Assembly (NCBI RefSeq): GCF_005503535.1
Contig: NZ_SCNN01000003.1
Span: 62,001-126,000, forward strand
Origin: Mesorhizobium comanense
Lineage (GTDB): Bacteria > Pseudomonadota > Alphaproteobacteria > Rhizobiales > Rhizobiaceae
Direction: 5' to 3'
DNA length: 64,000 nt
In this document: positions 19,026 through 31,910 of the stretch, piece after piece
Layout of the letters: each line of letters begins with the position of its first letter
Position numbering within the stretch: the stretch's first letter is position 1
Program-made: the position numbers and the translations under genes
The notes under the pieces: generated by a model
What the model was told of the DNA's origin: nothing
What the model saw: only the letters and a program-made list of their open reading frames with translations
Databases searched by the model: none

Positions 19026-19687
19026 TGCATTCACCAACTCTTCATTCGCTTGATGGCAAGAAGATCGTCGTCGCCAGCCACAATGCCGGCAAGCTGCGCG
19101 AATTCGCCGATCTGATGGGGCCATTCGGCTTCGAGGCGAGATCGGCCAGGGATTATGGCCTGCCAGAGCCCGACGAGACCGGCACCACCTTCGAGGAGAA
19201 TGCCTATATCAAGGCCTTCGCGGCCGCCCAGGCCACCGGCCTGCCGGCGCTTTCCGACGATTCGGGTCTCTGCGTCGACGCGCTCGACGGCGCGCCCGGC
19301 GTCTATACCGCCAACTGGGCCGAAAAGCCGGATGGCTCACGCGATTTCGCCATGGCCATGCAGCGCACCGAAGTGGCGATGCAGGAAGTCGGCGCGTCGA
19401 CGCCCAAGCAGCGCACGGGCCGCTTCGTCGCCGTCATCTGCCTGGCCTTTCCCGATGGCGAGGCCGAATATTATCGCGGAGAGGCCGAAGGCACGCTGGT
19501 CTGGCCGCCGCGCGGCGAACTCGGTTTCGGCTACGATCCGGTGTTCTTGCCCGACGGCTTCGAAAAGACCTTCGGCGAGATGAGCGCCGAGGAAAAGCAC
19601 GGCTGGAAGCCCGGCCAGGCGACGGCGCTGTCGCATCGCGCCCGCGCCTTCCAGAAATTCGCCCGCGCCCGCCTCGGATCGGCATGA
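19025..19687 (+). CDS. rdgB: Non-canonical purine NTP pyrophosphatase (RdgB/HAM1)
   Basis: A 220-residue housecleaning enzyme hydrolysing dITP/XTP to monophosphates. The motif [16 protein letters not shown] opens the fold, [20 protein letters not shown] is the catalytic/substrate loop, and [12 protein letters not shown] is the base-specificity motif. It overlaps hemW by four bases (ATGA), giving a VOC-rdgB-hemW operon. Confidence 0.96.
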   Translation: MHSPTLHSLDGKKIVVASHNAGKLREFADLMGPFGFEARSARDYGLPEPDETGTTFEENAYIKAFAAAQATGLPALSDDSGLCVDALDGAPGVYTANWAEKPDGSRDFAMAMQRTEVAMQEVGASTPKQRTGRFVAVICLAFPDGEAEYYRGEAEGTLVWPPRGELGFGYDPVFLPDGFEKTFGEMSAEEKHGWKPGQATALSHRARAFQKFARARLGSA

Positions 19688-20862
19688 TCGGGGCCAGCAC
19701 GACGATGCCGCTCGACCGCAGCCCCGGCTTCGGCGTCTACGTGCATTGGCCGTTCTGCGCGGCCAAATGCCCGTATTGCGACTTCAACAGCCATGTCCGT
19801 CACCAGCCGGTCGACCAGGAGCGCTTTGCCGCCGCCTTCGAGGCCGAACTGGCGACGATGCGCCAGCGCACCGGGCCGCGCGACGTCACCAGCATCTTTC
19901 TCGGCGGCGGGACGCCCTCGCTGATGAAGCCGGAGACGGTGGCCAGGGTGCTGGACGCCGTGGCGAAGAACTGGACGGTGCCCGGCGGCATCGAGGTGAC
20001 GCTGGAGGCCAACCCGTCCTCGGTCGAGGCCGAACGGTTTCGCGGCTACCGTACGGCGGGCGTCAACCGTGTATCGCTCGGCGTGCAGGCCCTGAACGAC
20101 AAGGATTTGCGCTTCCTTGGCCGGCTGCACAATGTCGAGGAAGCGCTGCACGCCATCAGCCTGGCGCGCGAGATCTTTCCGCGGCTGTCCTTCGACCTGA
20201 TCTACGCGCGCCCCGGCCAGACGCCGTGGGACTGGCAGGCAGAGCTCGAGCAGGCGATCGGCCACGCCGCCGACCATCTATCGCTCTACCAGCTGACCAT
20301 CGAGGAAGGCACGCCCTTCCACGCTCTACACGCGGCCAAGAAGTTCGCCATTCCCGACAACGACCACGCTGCCGACCTCTATGCGTTGACGCAGGAGGTC
20401 ACGGCGGCGCAAGGCCTGCCGGCCTATGAAATTTCCAACCACGCCCGGCCCGGCGCGGAAAGCCGTCACAACCTGACCTATTGGCGCTACGGCGAATATG
20501 TCGGCGTCGGCCCCGGCGCGCATGGCCGCTTCGTCGAGAACGGCCACCGCGTGGTCACCATCGCCGAGCGGATGCCGGAAACCTGGGCCAATCTGGTCGA
20601 GGCCAAGGGTCACGGCGTTACCGGCGGCGAGATCCTGACCCGCTCGGAAGAGGCCGACGAGTTCCTGCTGATGGGGCTGAGGCTCGCCGAAGGCATCGAC
20701 CTCGCCCGCTACGAGGCGTTTTCCGGGCGCGGCCTGTCCACGGCGCGGCTGTCGGTGCTGCAGGGCGAGGGGCTGGTGGCGCCGATCGGCAATGCGCGGC
20801 TGCGCGCCACGCCGGCCGGCATGATCGTGCTGGACGCCGTGGTGGCCGATCTGGCGCGGTAA
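19684..20862 (+). CDS. hemW: Radical SAM heme chaperone HemW
   Basis: A 392-residue protein with the radical-SAM cluster motif [11 protein letters not shown] (C-x3-C-x2-C) near residue 25, then [10 protein letters not shown] and [10 protein letters not shown] for SAM binding. The extra cysteine and HemW-type C-terminal domain mark it as the heme-trafficking protein, not coproporphyrinogen oxidase HemN. Length is typical. Confidence 0.93.
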   Translation: MIGASTTMPLDRSPGFGVYVHWPFCAAKCPYCDFNSHVRHQPVDQERFAAAFEAELATMRQRTGPRDVTSIFLGGGTPSLMKPETVARVLDAVAKNWTVPGGIEVTLEANPSSVEAERFRGYRTAGVNRVSLGVQALNDKDLRFLGRLHNVEEALHAISLAREIFPRLSFDLIYARPGQTPWDWQAELEQAIGHAADHLSLYQLTIEEGTPFHALHAAKKFAIPDNDHAADLYALTQEVTAAQGLPAYEISNHARPGAESRHNLTYWRYGEYVGVGPGAHGRFVENGHRVVTIAERMPETWANLVEAKGHGVTGGEILTRSEEADEFLLMGLRLAEGIDLARYEAFSGRGLSTARLSVLQGEGLVAPIGNARLRATPAGMIVLDAVVADLAR

Positions 20863-20870
20863 ACAACACC

Positions 20871-21030
20871 TTCGTCATCCTCGGGCTTGACCCGACGATC
20901 CATGCCGCCCGCTCTGGAGAGTGCGGTGGAAACAGAATTTCTGAACCGTAGTGACGCTTTGATGTCGCGGCATGGATCCCGGGGTCTGCGCCGCGTCGCT
21001 TCGCTCCTTGCTGCGCCCCAGGATGACGAA
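20871..21030. repeat. Family B intergenic inverted repeat, copy B1
   Basis: Outer ends TTCGTCATCC and GGATGACGAA are perfect inverted repeats. Inner GATCCATGCCG and CGGCATGGATC are also inverted. The right part carries CGTCGCTTCGCTCCTTGC. It lies between the convergent ends of hemW and a small minus-strand ORF. Confidence 0.8.
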
Positions 21031-21057
21031 ACGAGAGAAGTTATCGCCAATCGCAAG

Positions 21058-21246
21058 TCAGGCGTCGTGCTTGAAACGCCGCTTGCCGCGGTCCTTTTCG
21101 GCATGCGCCTCTCCGGTCCGCGCCGGCTTGGCGTCGGCCTTTTCGCGGCGCGCGCTGGGCGGGGCGGTCAGCGGATGCGGTGGGACGCCATCGCGGGCGT
21201 TCTTGGTTTCAAGACGGGTGATGAAGATATCGAAGCGATTGGGCAT
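21058..21246 (-). CDS. Small basic hypothetical protein, 62 aa
   Basis: It reads MPNRFDIFITRLETKNARDG then a Pro/Arg/Lys/Glu-rich disordered tail ending GKRRFKHDA. It starts eight bases after the 61-residue ORF stops, with GGAGCA upstream, so they look like a two-gene unit. A longer start at 21300 would overlap the neighbour. No family recognised. Confidence 0.5.
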   Translation of the reverse strand: MPNRFDIFITRLETKNARDGVPPHPLTAPPSARREKADAKPARTGEAHAEKDRGKRRFKHDA

Positions 21247-21253
21247 CGTCCGG

Positions 21254-21439
21254 TCAGTGCTCCGTCGTGCTTTCGGGTTCGTTGTCGGAAAGCCTGACAT
21301 TGCTGGGCAGGGCTCTCGCGGCCCGCTTGGTCAGGCTGGCTTTGTCTTCGGCAGGCAGATGCTTGTCCCTGGTCAGGGAGGCGTTGTTGCGGCCGGCATA
21401 ATAGGGCGCGAAAGCGTCCTGTATCTTCAGGCTGTCCAT
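21254..21439 (-). CDS. Small hypothetical protein, 61 aa
   Basis: It reads MDSLKIQDAFAPYYAGRNNA, followed by a charged region and LSDNEPESTTEH. The ATG has an excellent GGGAGGA ribosome-binding site, the main reason to accept it. No hydrophobic segment or domain is visible. Confidence 0.55.
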   Translation of the reverse strand: MDSLKIQDAFAPYYAGRNNASLTRDKHLPAEDKASLTKRAARALPSNVRLSDNEPESTTEH

Positions 21440-21607
21440 CCTGTCCTCCCTTGGGAATCAGGGGCTAAATCTGCCAGACCCGGTTTCGTTCCCCACTGTG
21501 GCGAAGGAATGGCGGCTACCTTACATCGCCGTGAGTTTTGCAACCCCACGCCAGCCGTGCCAAACAGGATTTGGCGGGCCAGACAGGCCGAACGGAGACG
21601 ACATCAA

Positions 21608-22522
21608 GTGACGGAAGAGACGGGCAAGCGCAGCTATGTGATCGGGCAGACCGAGATCGCGGCCCGCCCGCTCGAGCCGGCACTCTATCTTGTGGCGACG
21701 CCGATCGGGAATCTCGCCGACATCACGCTGCGCGCACTGGAGACGCTGGCCGGCGCCGATATCGTGGCCTGCGAGGATACGCGTGTGTCGCGCGTCCTTC
21801 TCGACCGCTACGGCATCCGCCGCCGCACCACCGCCTATCACGAGCACAATGCCGGCGAGGCAGGGCCGAAACTGATATCGGCCCTCCAGGCCGGCCAGAG
21901 CGTGGCGCTGATTTCCGACGCCGGCACGCCGCTGGTCTCCGATCCCGGCTACCGGCTGGTCGGCGAGGCGATCGACCACGGCATTCGCGTCGTGCCGATC
22001 CCGGGCCCCTCTGCGCCGCTCGCGGCGCTCACCGCGTCGGGCCTGCCCTCCGACGCTTTCCTGTTCGCCGGCTTCCTGCCGGTGAAATCGGGTCAGCGGC
22101 TGGCCAGGCTGGAGGCCTTGAGAGCCGTTCCGGCGACGCTGATCTTCTTCGAATCGCCGCGCCGGCTTGCCGAGTCTCTTGGCGCCATGGCGCAGGCTCT
22201 CGGCGGCGAGCGCAAGGCCGCGATCGGGCGGGAACTGACCAAGGCCTTCGAGGAAATGCGCATCGGCACGCTGGGTGCGCTGGCCGACCACTATGCCGCG
22301 GCCGATACGCCGAAGGGCGAGATCGTCGTCTGCGTCGGTCCGGCCGAGGCCAGGGCGGATCAGCCCGAAGACATCGACCGCTTGCTGTTGTCGCTCGCCG
22401 CTGAAATGCCCGCCTCCAAGGCGGCGGCGGAGGCCGCGAAAATGACCGGCGGCCAGAAGCAGGCGCTTTACCGGCGGCTGCTGGAACTTAAAGAGGCTTC
22501 GGAGGAAGGCGACGGTGGCTGA
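21608..22522 (+). CDS. rsmI: 16S rRNA 2'-O-ribose C1402 methyltransferase RsmI
   Basis: A 304-residue SAM-dependent methyltransferase of the tetrapyrrole-methylase fold. [20 protein letters not shown] opens it, [16 protein letters not shown] and [18 protein letters not shown] form the SAM pocket, and [17 protein letters not shown] is diagnostic. The GTG at 21608 is chosen because the conserved N-terminus begins soon after it and CGGAGACG lies upstream. It overlaps yraN by eight bases. Confidence 0.95.
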   Translation: MTEETGKRSYVIGQTEIAARPLEPALYLVATPIGNLADITLRALETLAGADIVACEDTRVSRVLLDRYGIRRRTTAYHEHNAGEAGPKLISALQAGQSVALISDAGTPLVSDPGYRLVGEAIDHGIRVVPIPGPSAPLAALTASGLPSDAFLFAGFLPVKSGQRLARLEALRAVPATLIFFESPRRLAESLGAMAQALGGERKAAIGRELTKAFEEMRIGTLGALADHYAAADTPKGEIVVCVGPAEARADQPEDIDRLLLSLAAEMPASKAAAEAAKMTGGQKQALYRRLLELKEASEEGDGG

Positions 22523-22892
22523 GCGTCCGAGCGCCAGCCGCCGGAAAGCCTATCGGCGCGGCCATCGGGGCGAATGGCTGGCGGCTGCCGCGCTGATGCT
22601 GAAGGGCTACCGGATTCTCGCGCGCCGCCACCGAACCCGCTTCGGCGAGATCGACCTGATCGCCCGGCGCGGCGATCTCGTGCTGTTCGTCGAGGTCAAG
22701 GCGCGGCGCACGCTGATGGAAGCCATGGAGGCGATCGGCCATGAATCGGAGCGCCGCATCGAGGCGGCCGCCGACATCTGGCTGTCGCGGCAGGCGGACT
22801 ATGGCAGGCTGTCGATGCGCTTCGACATGGTCGCCGTGCTGCCTTGGCGCTGGCCTGTGCATGTCGAAAACGCATTCTATGGAAGGAACTAG
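22515..22892 (+). CDS. YraN/UPF0102 nuclease-fold protein
   Basis: A 125-residue protein with the restriction-endonuclease-like core: [21 protein letters not shown] supplies the D...ExK catalytic pattern. These small proteins often follow rsmI, as here. The biological role is uncertain. Its GTG start overlaps the rsmI stop. Confidence 0.9.
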   Translation: MAERPSASRRKAYRRGHRGEWLAAAALMLKGYRILARRHRTRFGEIDLIARRGDLVLFVEVKARRTLMEAMEAIGHESERRIEAAADIWLSRQADYGRLSMRFDMVAVLPWRWPVHVENAFYGRN

Positions 22893-22920
22893 TGAGGGCA
22901 CCCTCCCCACAGGGGTAAGC

Positions 22921-23727
22921 TCACCCCCAGATCATCAGCGCCACCAGGCCGACAATCCCCACCACCAGCCGCCACCAGCCGAACAGCGCGTAGCCCTTGC
23001 GTGAGACGTAGTCGAGCAGGAAACGCACCACGAACAGCGCCGAGACGAAGGCGGCGATGAAGCCGACGGCGATGATCGGGACGTCGGCCGAGGTCAGCAC
23101 GTTGCGGTTCTTGAACAGGTCGAAGGCGAAGGCGCCGACCATGGTCGGCATGGCGAGGAAGAAGGAGAACTCGGCGGCCGCCCGCTTGTCGACGCCCAAA
23201 AGCAGCGCGCCGACGATGGTCGAACCCGAGCGCGAGGTGCCGGGAATGAGCGACAGGCACTGGAACAGCCCGATCTGCAGGTAAAGCCTGGTCGGGAAGC
23301 GCTCGACGTCGCGATAGACCGGCTTCAGGTTCATGCGGTCGACTGCCAGCAGCACCACGCCGCCGATGATCAGCATGATGCAGATCAGCCTCGGCGATTC
23401 AAACAGCACCGTCTTGATGAAATCATGCGCCAGCGCGCCGATGATCGCCGCCGGCAGGAAGGCGATCAGGATGCCGAGGACGAAATGCCGCGTCAGCCGG
23501 TCATGCGGCAATTCCAGGAGCATCTGCCACAGGCGGCGGAAATAGACGGTCAGGATCGCCAGGATGGCGCCGAGCTGGATCAGGATTTCGAAGGCCTTGC
23601 CGGTCGACTGGAAGCCGAGGAAATGGCCGGCGAGCAGGATATGGCCCGTCGAAGAGACCGGGATGAACTCGGTCAATCCCTCCAGCAGGCCGAGCAGCAG
23701 CGCTTCGACGATGGTCTGGCTTTCCAT
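22921..23727 (-). CDS. uppP: Undecaprenyl-diphosphatase UppP (BacA)
   Basis: A 268-residue inner-membrane phosphatase recycling the lipid carrier for peptidoglycan and O-antigen. The motif [20 protein letters not shown] contains the catalytic glutamates and serine, and [17 protein letters not shown] is the second signature. Seven to eight membrane segments are predicted by eye. GAGGTAG precedes the ATG. Confidence 0.96.
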   Translation of the reverse strand: MESQTIVEALLLGLLEGLTEFIPVSSTGHILLAGHFLGFQSTGKAFEILIQLGAILAILTVYFRRLWQMLLELPHDRLTRHFVLGILIAFLPAAIIGALAHDFIKTVLFESPRLICIMLIIGGVVLLAVDRMNLKPVYRDVERFPTRLYLQIGLFQCLSLIPGTSRSGSTIVGALLLGVDKRAAAEFSFFLAMPTMVGAFAFDLFKNRNVLTSADVPIIAVGFIAAFVSALFVVRFLLDYVSRKGYALFGWWRLVVGIVGLVALMIWG

Positions 23728-23887
23728 TTCTACCTCGGCATTTGCATGACGGCTAACGGAACGGCTTGCTTGTCATGGCGTTGAAGTGCCCCTATAGGTC
23801 GCAACATCCCTGATGGCCCGCTAACCGGGCGGCCAAGACTTACCGGTGCGTCCGGCGATTCGCCAGTCGCTTTATAATCGCGGAACC

Positions 23888-24580
23888 ATGCTGACGCTTT
23901 TCCACCATCCCATGTTCGCAACCTGCCGTTTCGTCCGCCTCGCCTTCGGCGAATATGGCGAGGAACTGGCGCTCATCGAGGAAAAGCCGTGGACGCGGCG
24001 CAAGGAGTTCCTGGCGCTGAACCCGGCTGGTACGCTGCCGATCCTGCTCGCCGAGGGCGACGTGCCGATCGTCGGCGCGACGGTGATATCGGAATATCTC
24101 GATGAAACGCGTGGCGTGCTGAAGCGCGACAGGCGGTTGTTCGCGGAAGATCCGATGCAGCGCGCCGAAATCCGCCGGCTGATCGACTGGTACCTGAACA
24201 AGGCCGAAAGCGAGGTCACCCGGCATCTGGTGCGCGAACGCGTGCTGAAGCCGGTCATGCCGGAAACGGCGGGCGGCGGTTCGCCGGATTCGGGCGCCAT
24301 CCGCGCGGCCCGCGCCAACATCCGCCAGCACATGAAATACACCAACTGGCTGGCCGGCACCCGTCACTGGCTGGCCGGCGGCAGGGTCACCTATGCCGAT
24401 CTGGCGGCCGCCGCGACGCTGTCGGTGCTCGACTATCTCGGCGAAATCGACTGGCGCGAACACACCGCGGCGCGCGAATGGTATACGCGGGTGAAGTCGC
24501 GGCCCTCGTTCCGGCCGCTGCTGACCGACCGCGTGCGCGGTATATCGCCGGTTTCGCACTATGCGGACCTCGACTTCTGA
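23888..24580 (+). CDS. Glutathione S-transferase family protein
   Basis: A 230-residue GST. The thioredoxin-like part is [35 protein letters not shown] and VISEYLDE. The helical domain contains [20 protein letters not shown] with the N-capping aspartate. A CRFVR-type active site suggests a bacterial beta/zeta-like class. It overlaps queG by 20 bases. Confidence 0.9.
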   Translation: MLTLFHHPMFATCRFVRLAFGEYGEELALIEEKPWTRRKEFLALNPAGTLPILLAEGDVPIVGATVISEYLDETRGVLKRDRRLFAEDPMQRAEIRRLIDWYLNKAESEVTRHLVRERVLKPVMPETAGGGSPDSGAIRAARANIRQHMKYTNWLAGTRHWLAGGRVTYADLAAAATLSVLDYLGEIDWREHTAAREWYTRVKSRPSFRPLLTDRVRGISPVSHYADLDF

Positions 24581-25715
24581 CGCGGCAAGACTGCGCGCGC
24601 TGATCGACGCGGAGGCGCAACGCGCCGGCTTCGACGCCATCGCCGTCACCACCCCCGACGCGATCCCGCTGGCGCCGGTCCGGCTCGCCGAATTCGTCGC
24701 CGACGGCTTTCACGGTTCCATGGACTGGATCGCGGAGACGATTGCGCGGCGCAGCGAGCCTTCGACGCTTTGGCCCGAAGTCCGCTCCATCATCGTGCTG
24801 GCCATGAATTATGGGCCGGACCACGATCCGCGCGACCTGGTGTCGAAGCGTGACCGGGGCGCGATCTCGGTCTACGCGAAAAACCGCGACTACCACGAAG
24901 TGATGAAGGGCCGGCTGAAGGAAATCGCCGGCAAGATCGTCGCGCGCGCCGGCGGCGACGTGAAGGTCTTCGTCGATACGGCGCCCGTGATGGAAAAGCC
25001 GCTGGCCGAGGCCGCCGGGCTTGGCTGGCAGGGCAAGCACACCAATCTGGTCAGCCGCGCCCACGGCTCCTGGCTGTTTCTCGGCACCATCTTCACCACG
25101 GCCGAACTCGCGCCGGACCGCAAGGAGATCGATCATTGCGGCTCCTGCCGCGCCTGTCTCGATGCTTGCCCGACCGATGCGTTTCCCGCGCCCTACCGGC
25201 TCGATGCAAGACGCTGCATCTCCTATCTCACCATCGAGAACAAAGGGCCGATCCCGGATGAATTCCGGGAGAAAATCGGCAACCGCATCTATGGCTGCGA
25301 CGATTGTCTCGCGGCTTGCCCCTGGAACAAGTTCGCCAGCGCGGCCTCCGAGGCAAAACTCGCCGCGCGCGCGGACCTGCGCGAGCCGCCGCTCGCCGAC
25401 CTGCTGCGGCTGGACGATGCGGCCTTCCGCGCCTTCTTCTCCGGTTCGCCGGTCAAGCGCATCGGCCGCGACCGTTTCGTCCGCAACGTGCTGATCGCCG
25501 CCGGCAATTCCGGCGATGCCGCGCTGGCCGCCATCGTGAAGCAACTGCTCGCCGATCCGTCGCCGCTGGTGCGGGGCGCGGCAATATGGGCGCTGGCCAG
25601 GCTGGTGCCGGAAACCGAATATCGCGACCGGGCCGCCGACGGCCTGAAGAGCGAAAGTGACAAGGCCGTGCGTGAGGAATGGGCGCGGCCGGTCCCAGCC
25701 AGGGCGCATGCATGA
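24561..25715 (+). CDS. queG: Epoxyqueuosine reductase QueG
   Basis: A 384-residue cobalamin- and [4Fe-4S]-dependent enzyme doing the last step of queuosine synthesis in tRNA. The cluster motifs are [12 protein letters not shown] and [14 protein letters not shown]-like helices at the C-terminus bind tRNA. The N-terminal region includes HGSMDWIAE. It overlaps the upstream GST and, by ATGA, the downstream oxidoreductase. Confidence 0.95.
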   Translation: MRTSTSDAARLRALIDAEAQRAGFDAIAVTTPDAIPLAPVRLAEFVADGFHGSMDWIAETIARRSEPSTLWPEVRSIIVLAMNYGPDHDPRDLVSKRDRGAISVYAKNRDYHEVMKGRLKEIAGKIVARAGGDVKVFVDTAPVMEKPLAEAAGLGWQGKHTNLVSRAHGSWLFLGTIFTTAELAPDRKEIDHCGSCRACLDACPTDAFPAPYRLDARRCISYLTIENKGPIPDEFREKIGNRIYGCDDCLAACPWNKFASAASEAKLAARADLREPPLADLLRLDDAAFRAFFSGSPVKRIGRDRFVRNVLIAAGNSGDAALAAIVKQLLADPSPLVRGAAIWALARLVPETEYRDRAADGLKSESDKAVREEWARPVPARAHA

Positions 25716-26611
25716 GTGAAAAACAGGTTCTTGTCTTCGGCGCGGGTTATTCGGGGCAGGCATTCGCGCGCGCCAATCCGAATCACGCCGCGATCCTCGG
25801 AACGACACGCTCCGAGGAGAAATTCGCCGGCCTGCGCCAGGCCGGCGTTACGCCGCTGCTGTTCGACGGCGCGCTGACCGGCGACATCGGCGACGCCTTG
25901 GAGAAAACCACCCATCTGGTGATCTCGATCGCGCCCGACGAGGCCGGCGATCCGGTGCTGAATGCCGCGCGCGAGGCGATTGCCGGTATGCCGGCGCTGG
26001 AGTGGATCGGCTATCTCTCCACGGTCGGCGTCTATGGCGATCATGATGGCGCCTGGGTCGACGAGACCGCGGAATGCCGGCCGGTGTCGAAGCGTTCGGT
26101 GATGCGGGTCGCGGCCGAGCGGGGCTGGTTGGAACTGGGCCGCGAGATCGGCCAGCCGGTGGCGATCTTGCGGCTGTCCGGCATTTACGGCCCGGGCCGC
26201 AATGCGCTGGTCAATCTGCAGAACGGCACGGCAAGGCGGCTGGTCAAGCCCGGCCAGGTCTTCAACCGCATCCATTGCGACGACATTGCCGGGGCGCTGT
26301 GGCAGCTCATCGAGGCCAACAAAGGCGGCATTTTCAATGTCACCGACGACGAGCCGGCGCCGCCGCAGGATGTCGTCGCCTACGCCGCATCGCTGATGGG
26401 TGTCACACCGCCGCCGGAAATTCCCTTCGAGACCGCCCAACTTTCGCCCATGGCGCGGTCCTTCTATGGCGAGAACAAGCGGGTCGCCAATGCGGCGATC
26501 AAGGCGGCGGGCTATCGTTTCCGCTTTCCGGACTACCGCGCCGCCCTCGGCCATCTGTGGGCAAGCGGCGACTGGAAGGACGGCGCGGCGCGCAGCCCGA
26601 TGAAGCGCTGA
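25712..26611 (+). CDS. NAD(P)-dependent epimerase/dehydratase-like (YeeZ-type) protein
   Basis: A 299-residue extended-SDR-like protein. [20 protein letters not shown] is the nucleotide-binding loop. [17 protein letters not shown] and [12 protein letters not shown] resemble the catalytic and substrate regions of nucleoside-sugar epimerases, but the usual YxxxK is not clear, as in YeeZ-like proteins. It is translationally coupled to queG. The substrate is unknown. Confidence 0.82.
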   Translation: MSEKQVLVFGAGYSGQAFARANPNHAAILGTTRSEEKFAGLRQAGVTPLLFDGALTGDIGDALEKTTHLVISIAPDEAGDPVLNAAREAIAGMPALEWIGYLSTVGVYGDHDGAWVDETAECRPVSKRSVMRVAAERGWLELGREIGQPVAILRLSGIYGPGRNALVNLQNGTARRLVKPGQVFNRIHCDDIAGALWQLIEANKGGIFNVTDDEPAPPQDVVAYAASLMGVTPPPEIPFETAQLSPMARSFYGENKRVANAAIKAAGYRFRFPDYRAALGHLWASGDWKDGAARSPMKR

Positions 26612-26676
26612 CGATCGAAGCCGCTGGCGCGGCGTGCTATGATTCGGCTTCGGAATTGCGGTGGGGATCCGATTTC

Positions 26677-27771
26677 ATGAAGACAGCGACGTGGCCATAT
26701 CTCGGGAAATCGTCACGGCTGGCGGCTGCTCTCGGCTTGCTCGTCTTGACCGGTTTAGGCGCGCAGCCAGCATTGGCCGAGGAACGCGCCAAGGACCTGT
26801 TCGGTGCCGAGAAACTGCCGACCGCGACCGCGCCGCAATCCTTCGGCTTCTACTCCAAGGGTTGCTTTGCCGGCGGTGTCGCCATTCCCATGGATGGACC
26901 GACCTGGCAGGTGATGCGCCCGTCGCGCAACCGCCGCTGGGGTCATCCGGCGATGATCGCGACGATCGAGAAACTGTCGCGCGATGCCGTCGCCGACGGC
27001 TGGCCGGGCCTCCTGATCGGCGATATCTCGCAGCCGCGCGGCGGCCCGATGCTGACCGGGCATGCCTCGCACCAGATCGGGCTCGATGCCGATATCTGGC
27101 TGACGCCGATGCCCGACCGCACCCTGACGCGGGCGCAGCGCGAGAGCATGAGCGCCACGCTGATGGTCGACGAGAAGACGCATCTGGTGAAGGACGCGCT
27201 GTGGACGCCGGCGCACACGCGCCTGCTGAAGCGGGCGGCGAGCTACCCGCAGGTCGAACGCATCCTGGTCAACCCCGGCATCAAGAAGAAGCTCTGCGAC
27301 ACGGTCACGGGCGACCGGGACTGGCTGCGCAAGATCAGGCCGTTCTGGGGCCATGACTACCATTTCCACATGCGCATCGGCTGCCAGCCGGGTTCGCCCG
27401 GCTGCAAGGGGCAGGAGGCGACGCCGGCCGACGACGGCTGCGGCAAGCCGCTCGCCTGGTGGTTCACGCAGGAGCCGTGGCGGCCCAACAAGAACCCCGA
27501 TGCGCCCAAGGCGCGCGACGTCATGACGATGGCGAACCTGCCCAGGGAATGCCGCGACGTGCTCGACGCGCCCGGACCGGTCTCGGCCGAGGCCGCGACC
27601 TATCATGGCGGCGCCATGCCGGTCGCGGTTGCCGCGCCCGAACCGGAAGCGCCATCTCCGCCGGCGGCCAAGGCCAGCGGCACGGATGGCCTGTCCGGCG
27701 CGGTCAACGCCTTCACCGCAACCCCTGAAGTCGGCGTGCCGGTGCCGAGGCCACGGCCGCCGGGAAATTGA
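26677..27771 (+). CDS. mepA: Penicillin-insensitive murein endopeptidase MepA
   Basis: A 364-residue exported peptidoglycan endopeptidase (LAS metallopeptidase) cutting D-Ala-mDAP crosslinks. A signal peptide ends near QPALA. Zinc ligands are in TGHASHQIGLDADIW (His, Asp) and GHDYHFHMRIGC (HxH). The six or so cysteines in CQPGSPGC and DGCGKP fit family disulfides. A Pro/Ala-rich tail of about 60 residues extends past the catalytic core. Confidence 0.93.
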   Translation: MKTATWPYLGKSSRLAAALGLLVLTGLGAQPALAEERAKDLFGAEKLPTATAPQSFGFYSKGCFAGGVAIPMDGPTWQVMRPSRNRRWGHPAMIATIEKLSRDAVADGWPGLLIGDISQPRGGPMLTGHASHQIGLDADIWLTPMPDRTLTRAQRESMSATLMVDEKTHLVKDALWTPAHTRLLKRAASYPQVERILVNPGIKKKLCDTVTGDRDWLRKIRPFWGHDYHFHMRIGCQPGSPGCKGQEATPADDGCGKPLAWWFTQEPWRPNKNPDAPKARDVMTMANLPRECRDVLDAPGPVSAEAATYHGGAMPVAVAAPEPEAPSPPAAKASGTDGLSGAVNAFTATPEVGVPVPRPRPPGN

Positions 27772-27952
27772 CTGGCGGCGGCCCTATCGGTCGGCTCAAT
27801 CGGTTTAGCCGCCGGTTTTTCGCGAAATAGTGGCCGTTTGGCCGCAGAACCAGCTCGTGCGCGCCGCCGGTCTCGAAAACCGTTTCCCTTTTCAAACTCA
27901 TGCGCTAGTCAACGGATGAACGGCGATGGGCCGTCGGGGACGGACGACAGGC

Positions 27953-28978
27953 ATGCCAGGCATGGGTGACGAAGAGACTTTGCTGCGGTTTCCGATCCTG
28001 ATCGGCGACATCGGCGGCACCAATGCACGCTTTTCGATCGTGCTCGACGCCAATTCCGAGGCCGGAGAGCCGGCGATCGTCCAGACCGCCAACTACAACA
28101 CCATCGACGAGGCGATCCAGGCGGCGGTGCTCGACCGTTCGTCCGTGCGCCCCAATTCGGCTGTGCTGGCGGTGGCCGGTCCGGTCGACGGCGACGAGAT
28201 CGAGCTCACCAATTGTCCCTGGGTGGTCAAGCCAAGGCAGATGTTCGCCAATCTGGGCCTGAGCGACATCGTCGTGCTCAATGATTTCGAGGCGCAGGCG
28301 CTGGCCGTCGTGGCGCTCGGCGAGGAGCATATGGAAAAGATCGGCGGCGGCACGCCCGAGCCCAATGCCGGCAGGGTGGTGCTTGGTCCCGGCACCGGCC
28401 TCGGCGTCGCCGGACTGGTCCATGCGCTGCGCCACTGGATACCGGTGCCCGGCGAGGGTGGCCATATGGATATCGGCCCGCGCACGCCGCGCGATTTCGA
28501 GGTTTTCCCGCATATCGAGAAGCTCGAGGGCCGCATTTCCGGCGAGCAGATCCTGTGCGGGCGCGGCCTGGTCAACGTCTATCGCGCCGTGGCCAGGGCG
28601 GATGGCAAGCCGGCGCCCTTCACCACGCCGGCCGAGGTTACTGGCGCGGCACTGGCCAAGACCGATCGGGTCGCCGAGGAAGCGCTGGAGCTCTTCGTCA
28701 CCTGCCTCGGCCGCACCGCCGGGGACCTCGCTCTTGTGTTCATGAGCCGTGGCGGCGTCTTCCTCACCGGCGGCATCGCGCAGAAAATCGTGCCGGCGCT
28801 GAAGGCGGGCAATTTCCGCGCCGCGTTCGAGGACAAGGCGCCGCACAGCGCGCTGATGCGCACCATGCCCGTCTACGTCATCACTCACCCGCTGGCAGCA
28901 CTTCTCGGTCTTGCCGCCTATGCCCGCAACCCCTCGCTGTTCGGCGTCCAGACCTCGGGCCGGCGCTGGCAGGCATAG
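27953..28978 (+). CDS. glk: Glucokinase
   Basis: A 341-residue ROK-unrelated bacterial glucokinase. [16 protein letters not shown] is the phosphate-1 loop, [12 protein letters not shown] contains the catalytic aspartate, [14 protein letters not shown] is a nucleotide-binding loop, and [10 protein letters not shown] holds sugar-binding residues. The start is uncertain among ATGs at 27926, 27953 and 27962; 27953 is a compromise because conserved sequence begins near residue 12. The 180-base upstream gap has no gene. Confidence 0.93.
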   Translation: MPGMGDEETLLRFPILIGDIGGTNARFSIVLDANSEAGEPAIVQTANYNTIDEAIQAAVLDRSSVRPNSAVLAVAGPVDGDEIELTNCPWVVKPRQMFANLGLSDIVVLNDFEAQALAVVALGEEHMEKIGGGTPEPNAGRVVLGPGTGLGVAGLVHALRHWIPVPGEGGHMDIGPRTPRDFEVFPHIEKLEGRISGEQILCGRGLVNVYRAVARADGKPAPFTTPAEVTGAALAKTDRVAEEALELFVTCLGRTAGDLALVFMSRGGVFLTGGIAQKIVPALKAGNFRAAFEDKAPHSALMRTMPVYVITHPLAALLGLAAYARNPSLFGVQTSGRRWQA

Positions 28979-29131
28979 CTTTCCATGACCGGTGCAACGC
29001 GAAGGCCTCGAATGCGTTTGAACCCGCGACGAAGTTAATCAGCCTCCGGCATAGGCAAGCCGGCCGCATGGCGCTAAGAGAAGTGCCGAATTGCAGCCGG
29101 TCGCCAGGCGGAAAACCACGAAGTTCCCGAT

Positions 29132-30981
<1,850 letters not shown>

Positions 30982-30985
<4 letters not shown>

Positions 30986-31818
30986 GCGCTGCAGACGCAA
31001 AGCCGGCGGGTGACATGGGCCTGGTCGTGGTCGGCGCGGCCGGCCGTATGGGCCAGACGCTGATCCGCGCCATCCATTCCATTCCCGGTGCCCGGGTCAT
31101 CGGCGCCGTCGAGCGCGCCGACTCGCCCCACCTCGGCAAGGACGCCGGGGAACTCGCCGGTGTCGGGCGCCTCGATGTGGCGATCGGCAGCGATCCGCTG
31201 CCGGTTTTCGCCAAGGCCGACGGCGTGCTCGACTTCACCACCCCGGCCTCCTCGGTCGAATTCGCCGGCTATGCCGCGCAGGCGCGCATCGTCCATGTCA
31301 TCGGCACGACGGGATGTTCGGCCGAGGACAATGCCAGGATCGCCGCTGCCGCGCGCCATGCCACCATCGTCAAGTCGGGCAATATGAGCCTCGGCGTCAA
31401 TCTGCTGGCGGTGCTGGTCGAACAGGCGGCGCGCGCGCTGGATCCGGAGGATTTCGACATCGAGATCCTCGAAATGCATCACCGGCACAAGGTCGACGCG
31501 CCCTCGGGCACCGCGCTCCTTCTGGGCGAGGCCGCCGCCGACGGGCGCGGCATCGCCCTTTCGGGCAATGATGTGCGTTCACGCGACGGCCACACAGGTG
31601 TGCGAAAAACCGGCACGATCGGCTTTGCCACGCTGCGCGGCGGCTCGGTGGTCGGCGACCACAGCGTGATCCTGGCCGGCACCGGCGAGCGCATCACCCT
31701 GTCGCACCATGCCGAGGACCGTGCCATCTTCGCGCGCGGCGCCGTCAAGGCGGCGCTGTGGGCGCATGGCAGGAAGCCGGGACTGTATTCGATGCGCGAC
31801 GTACTCGGCTTGAGCTGA
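30982..31818 (+). CDS. dapB: 4-hydroxy-tetrahydrodipicolinate reductase
   Basis: A 278-residue enzyme of the lysine/diaminopimelate pathway. [17 protein letters not shown] binds NAD(P)H, and [20 protein letters not shown] carries the catalytic His/Lys and the DAPSGT signature. It overlaps the ABC exporter by ATGA, linking a cell-envelope exporter to a peptidoglycan precursor gene. Confidence 0.96.
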
Positions 31819-31850
31819 GACCTGCCGAAACCCAACCACTTTGTTTTAAC

Positions 31851-31893
31851 GCAATTCCCGCGGAAAACCGCTTCACACTTTTCCTGGAATTGC
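31851..31893. promoter_or_regulatory. Inverted repeat GCAATTCC...GGAATTGC upstream of gpmA
   Basis: Perfect 8-base arms at 31851-31858 and 31886-31893 flank GCGGAAAACCGCTTCACACTT-like sequence, which is itself partly palindromic (GCGGAAAACCGC). It ends 17 bases before the gpmA ATG. I recall closely similar sequences upstream of many Rhizobiales genes. A weaker relative (CGGAAAAGCGTTTTCCG) lies at about 13793-13809. Confidence 0.55.
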
Positions 31894-31910
31894 TCTTGAA
31901 GGGAGCAAAA

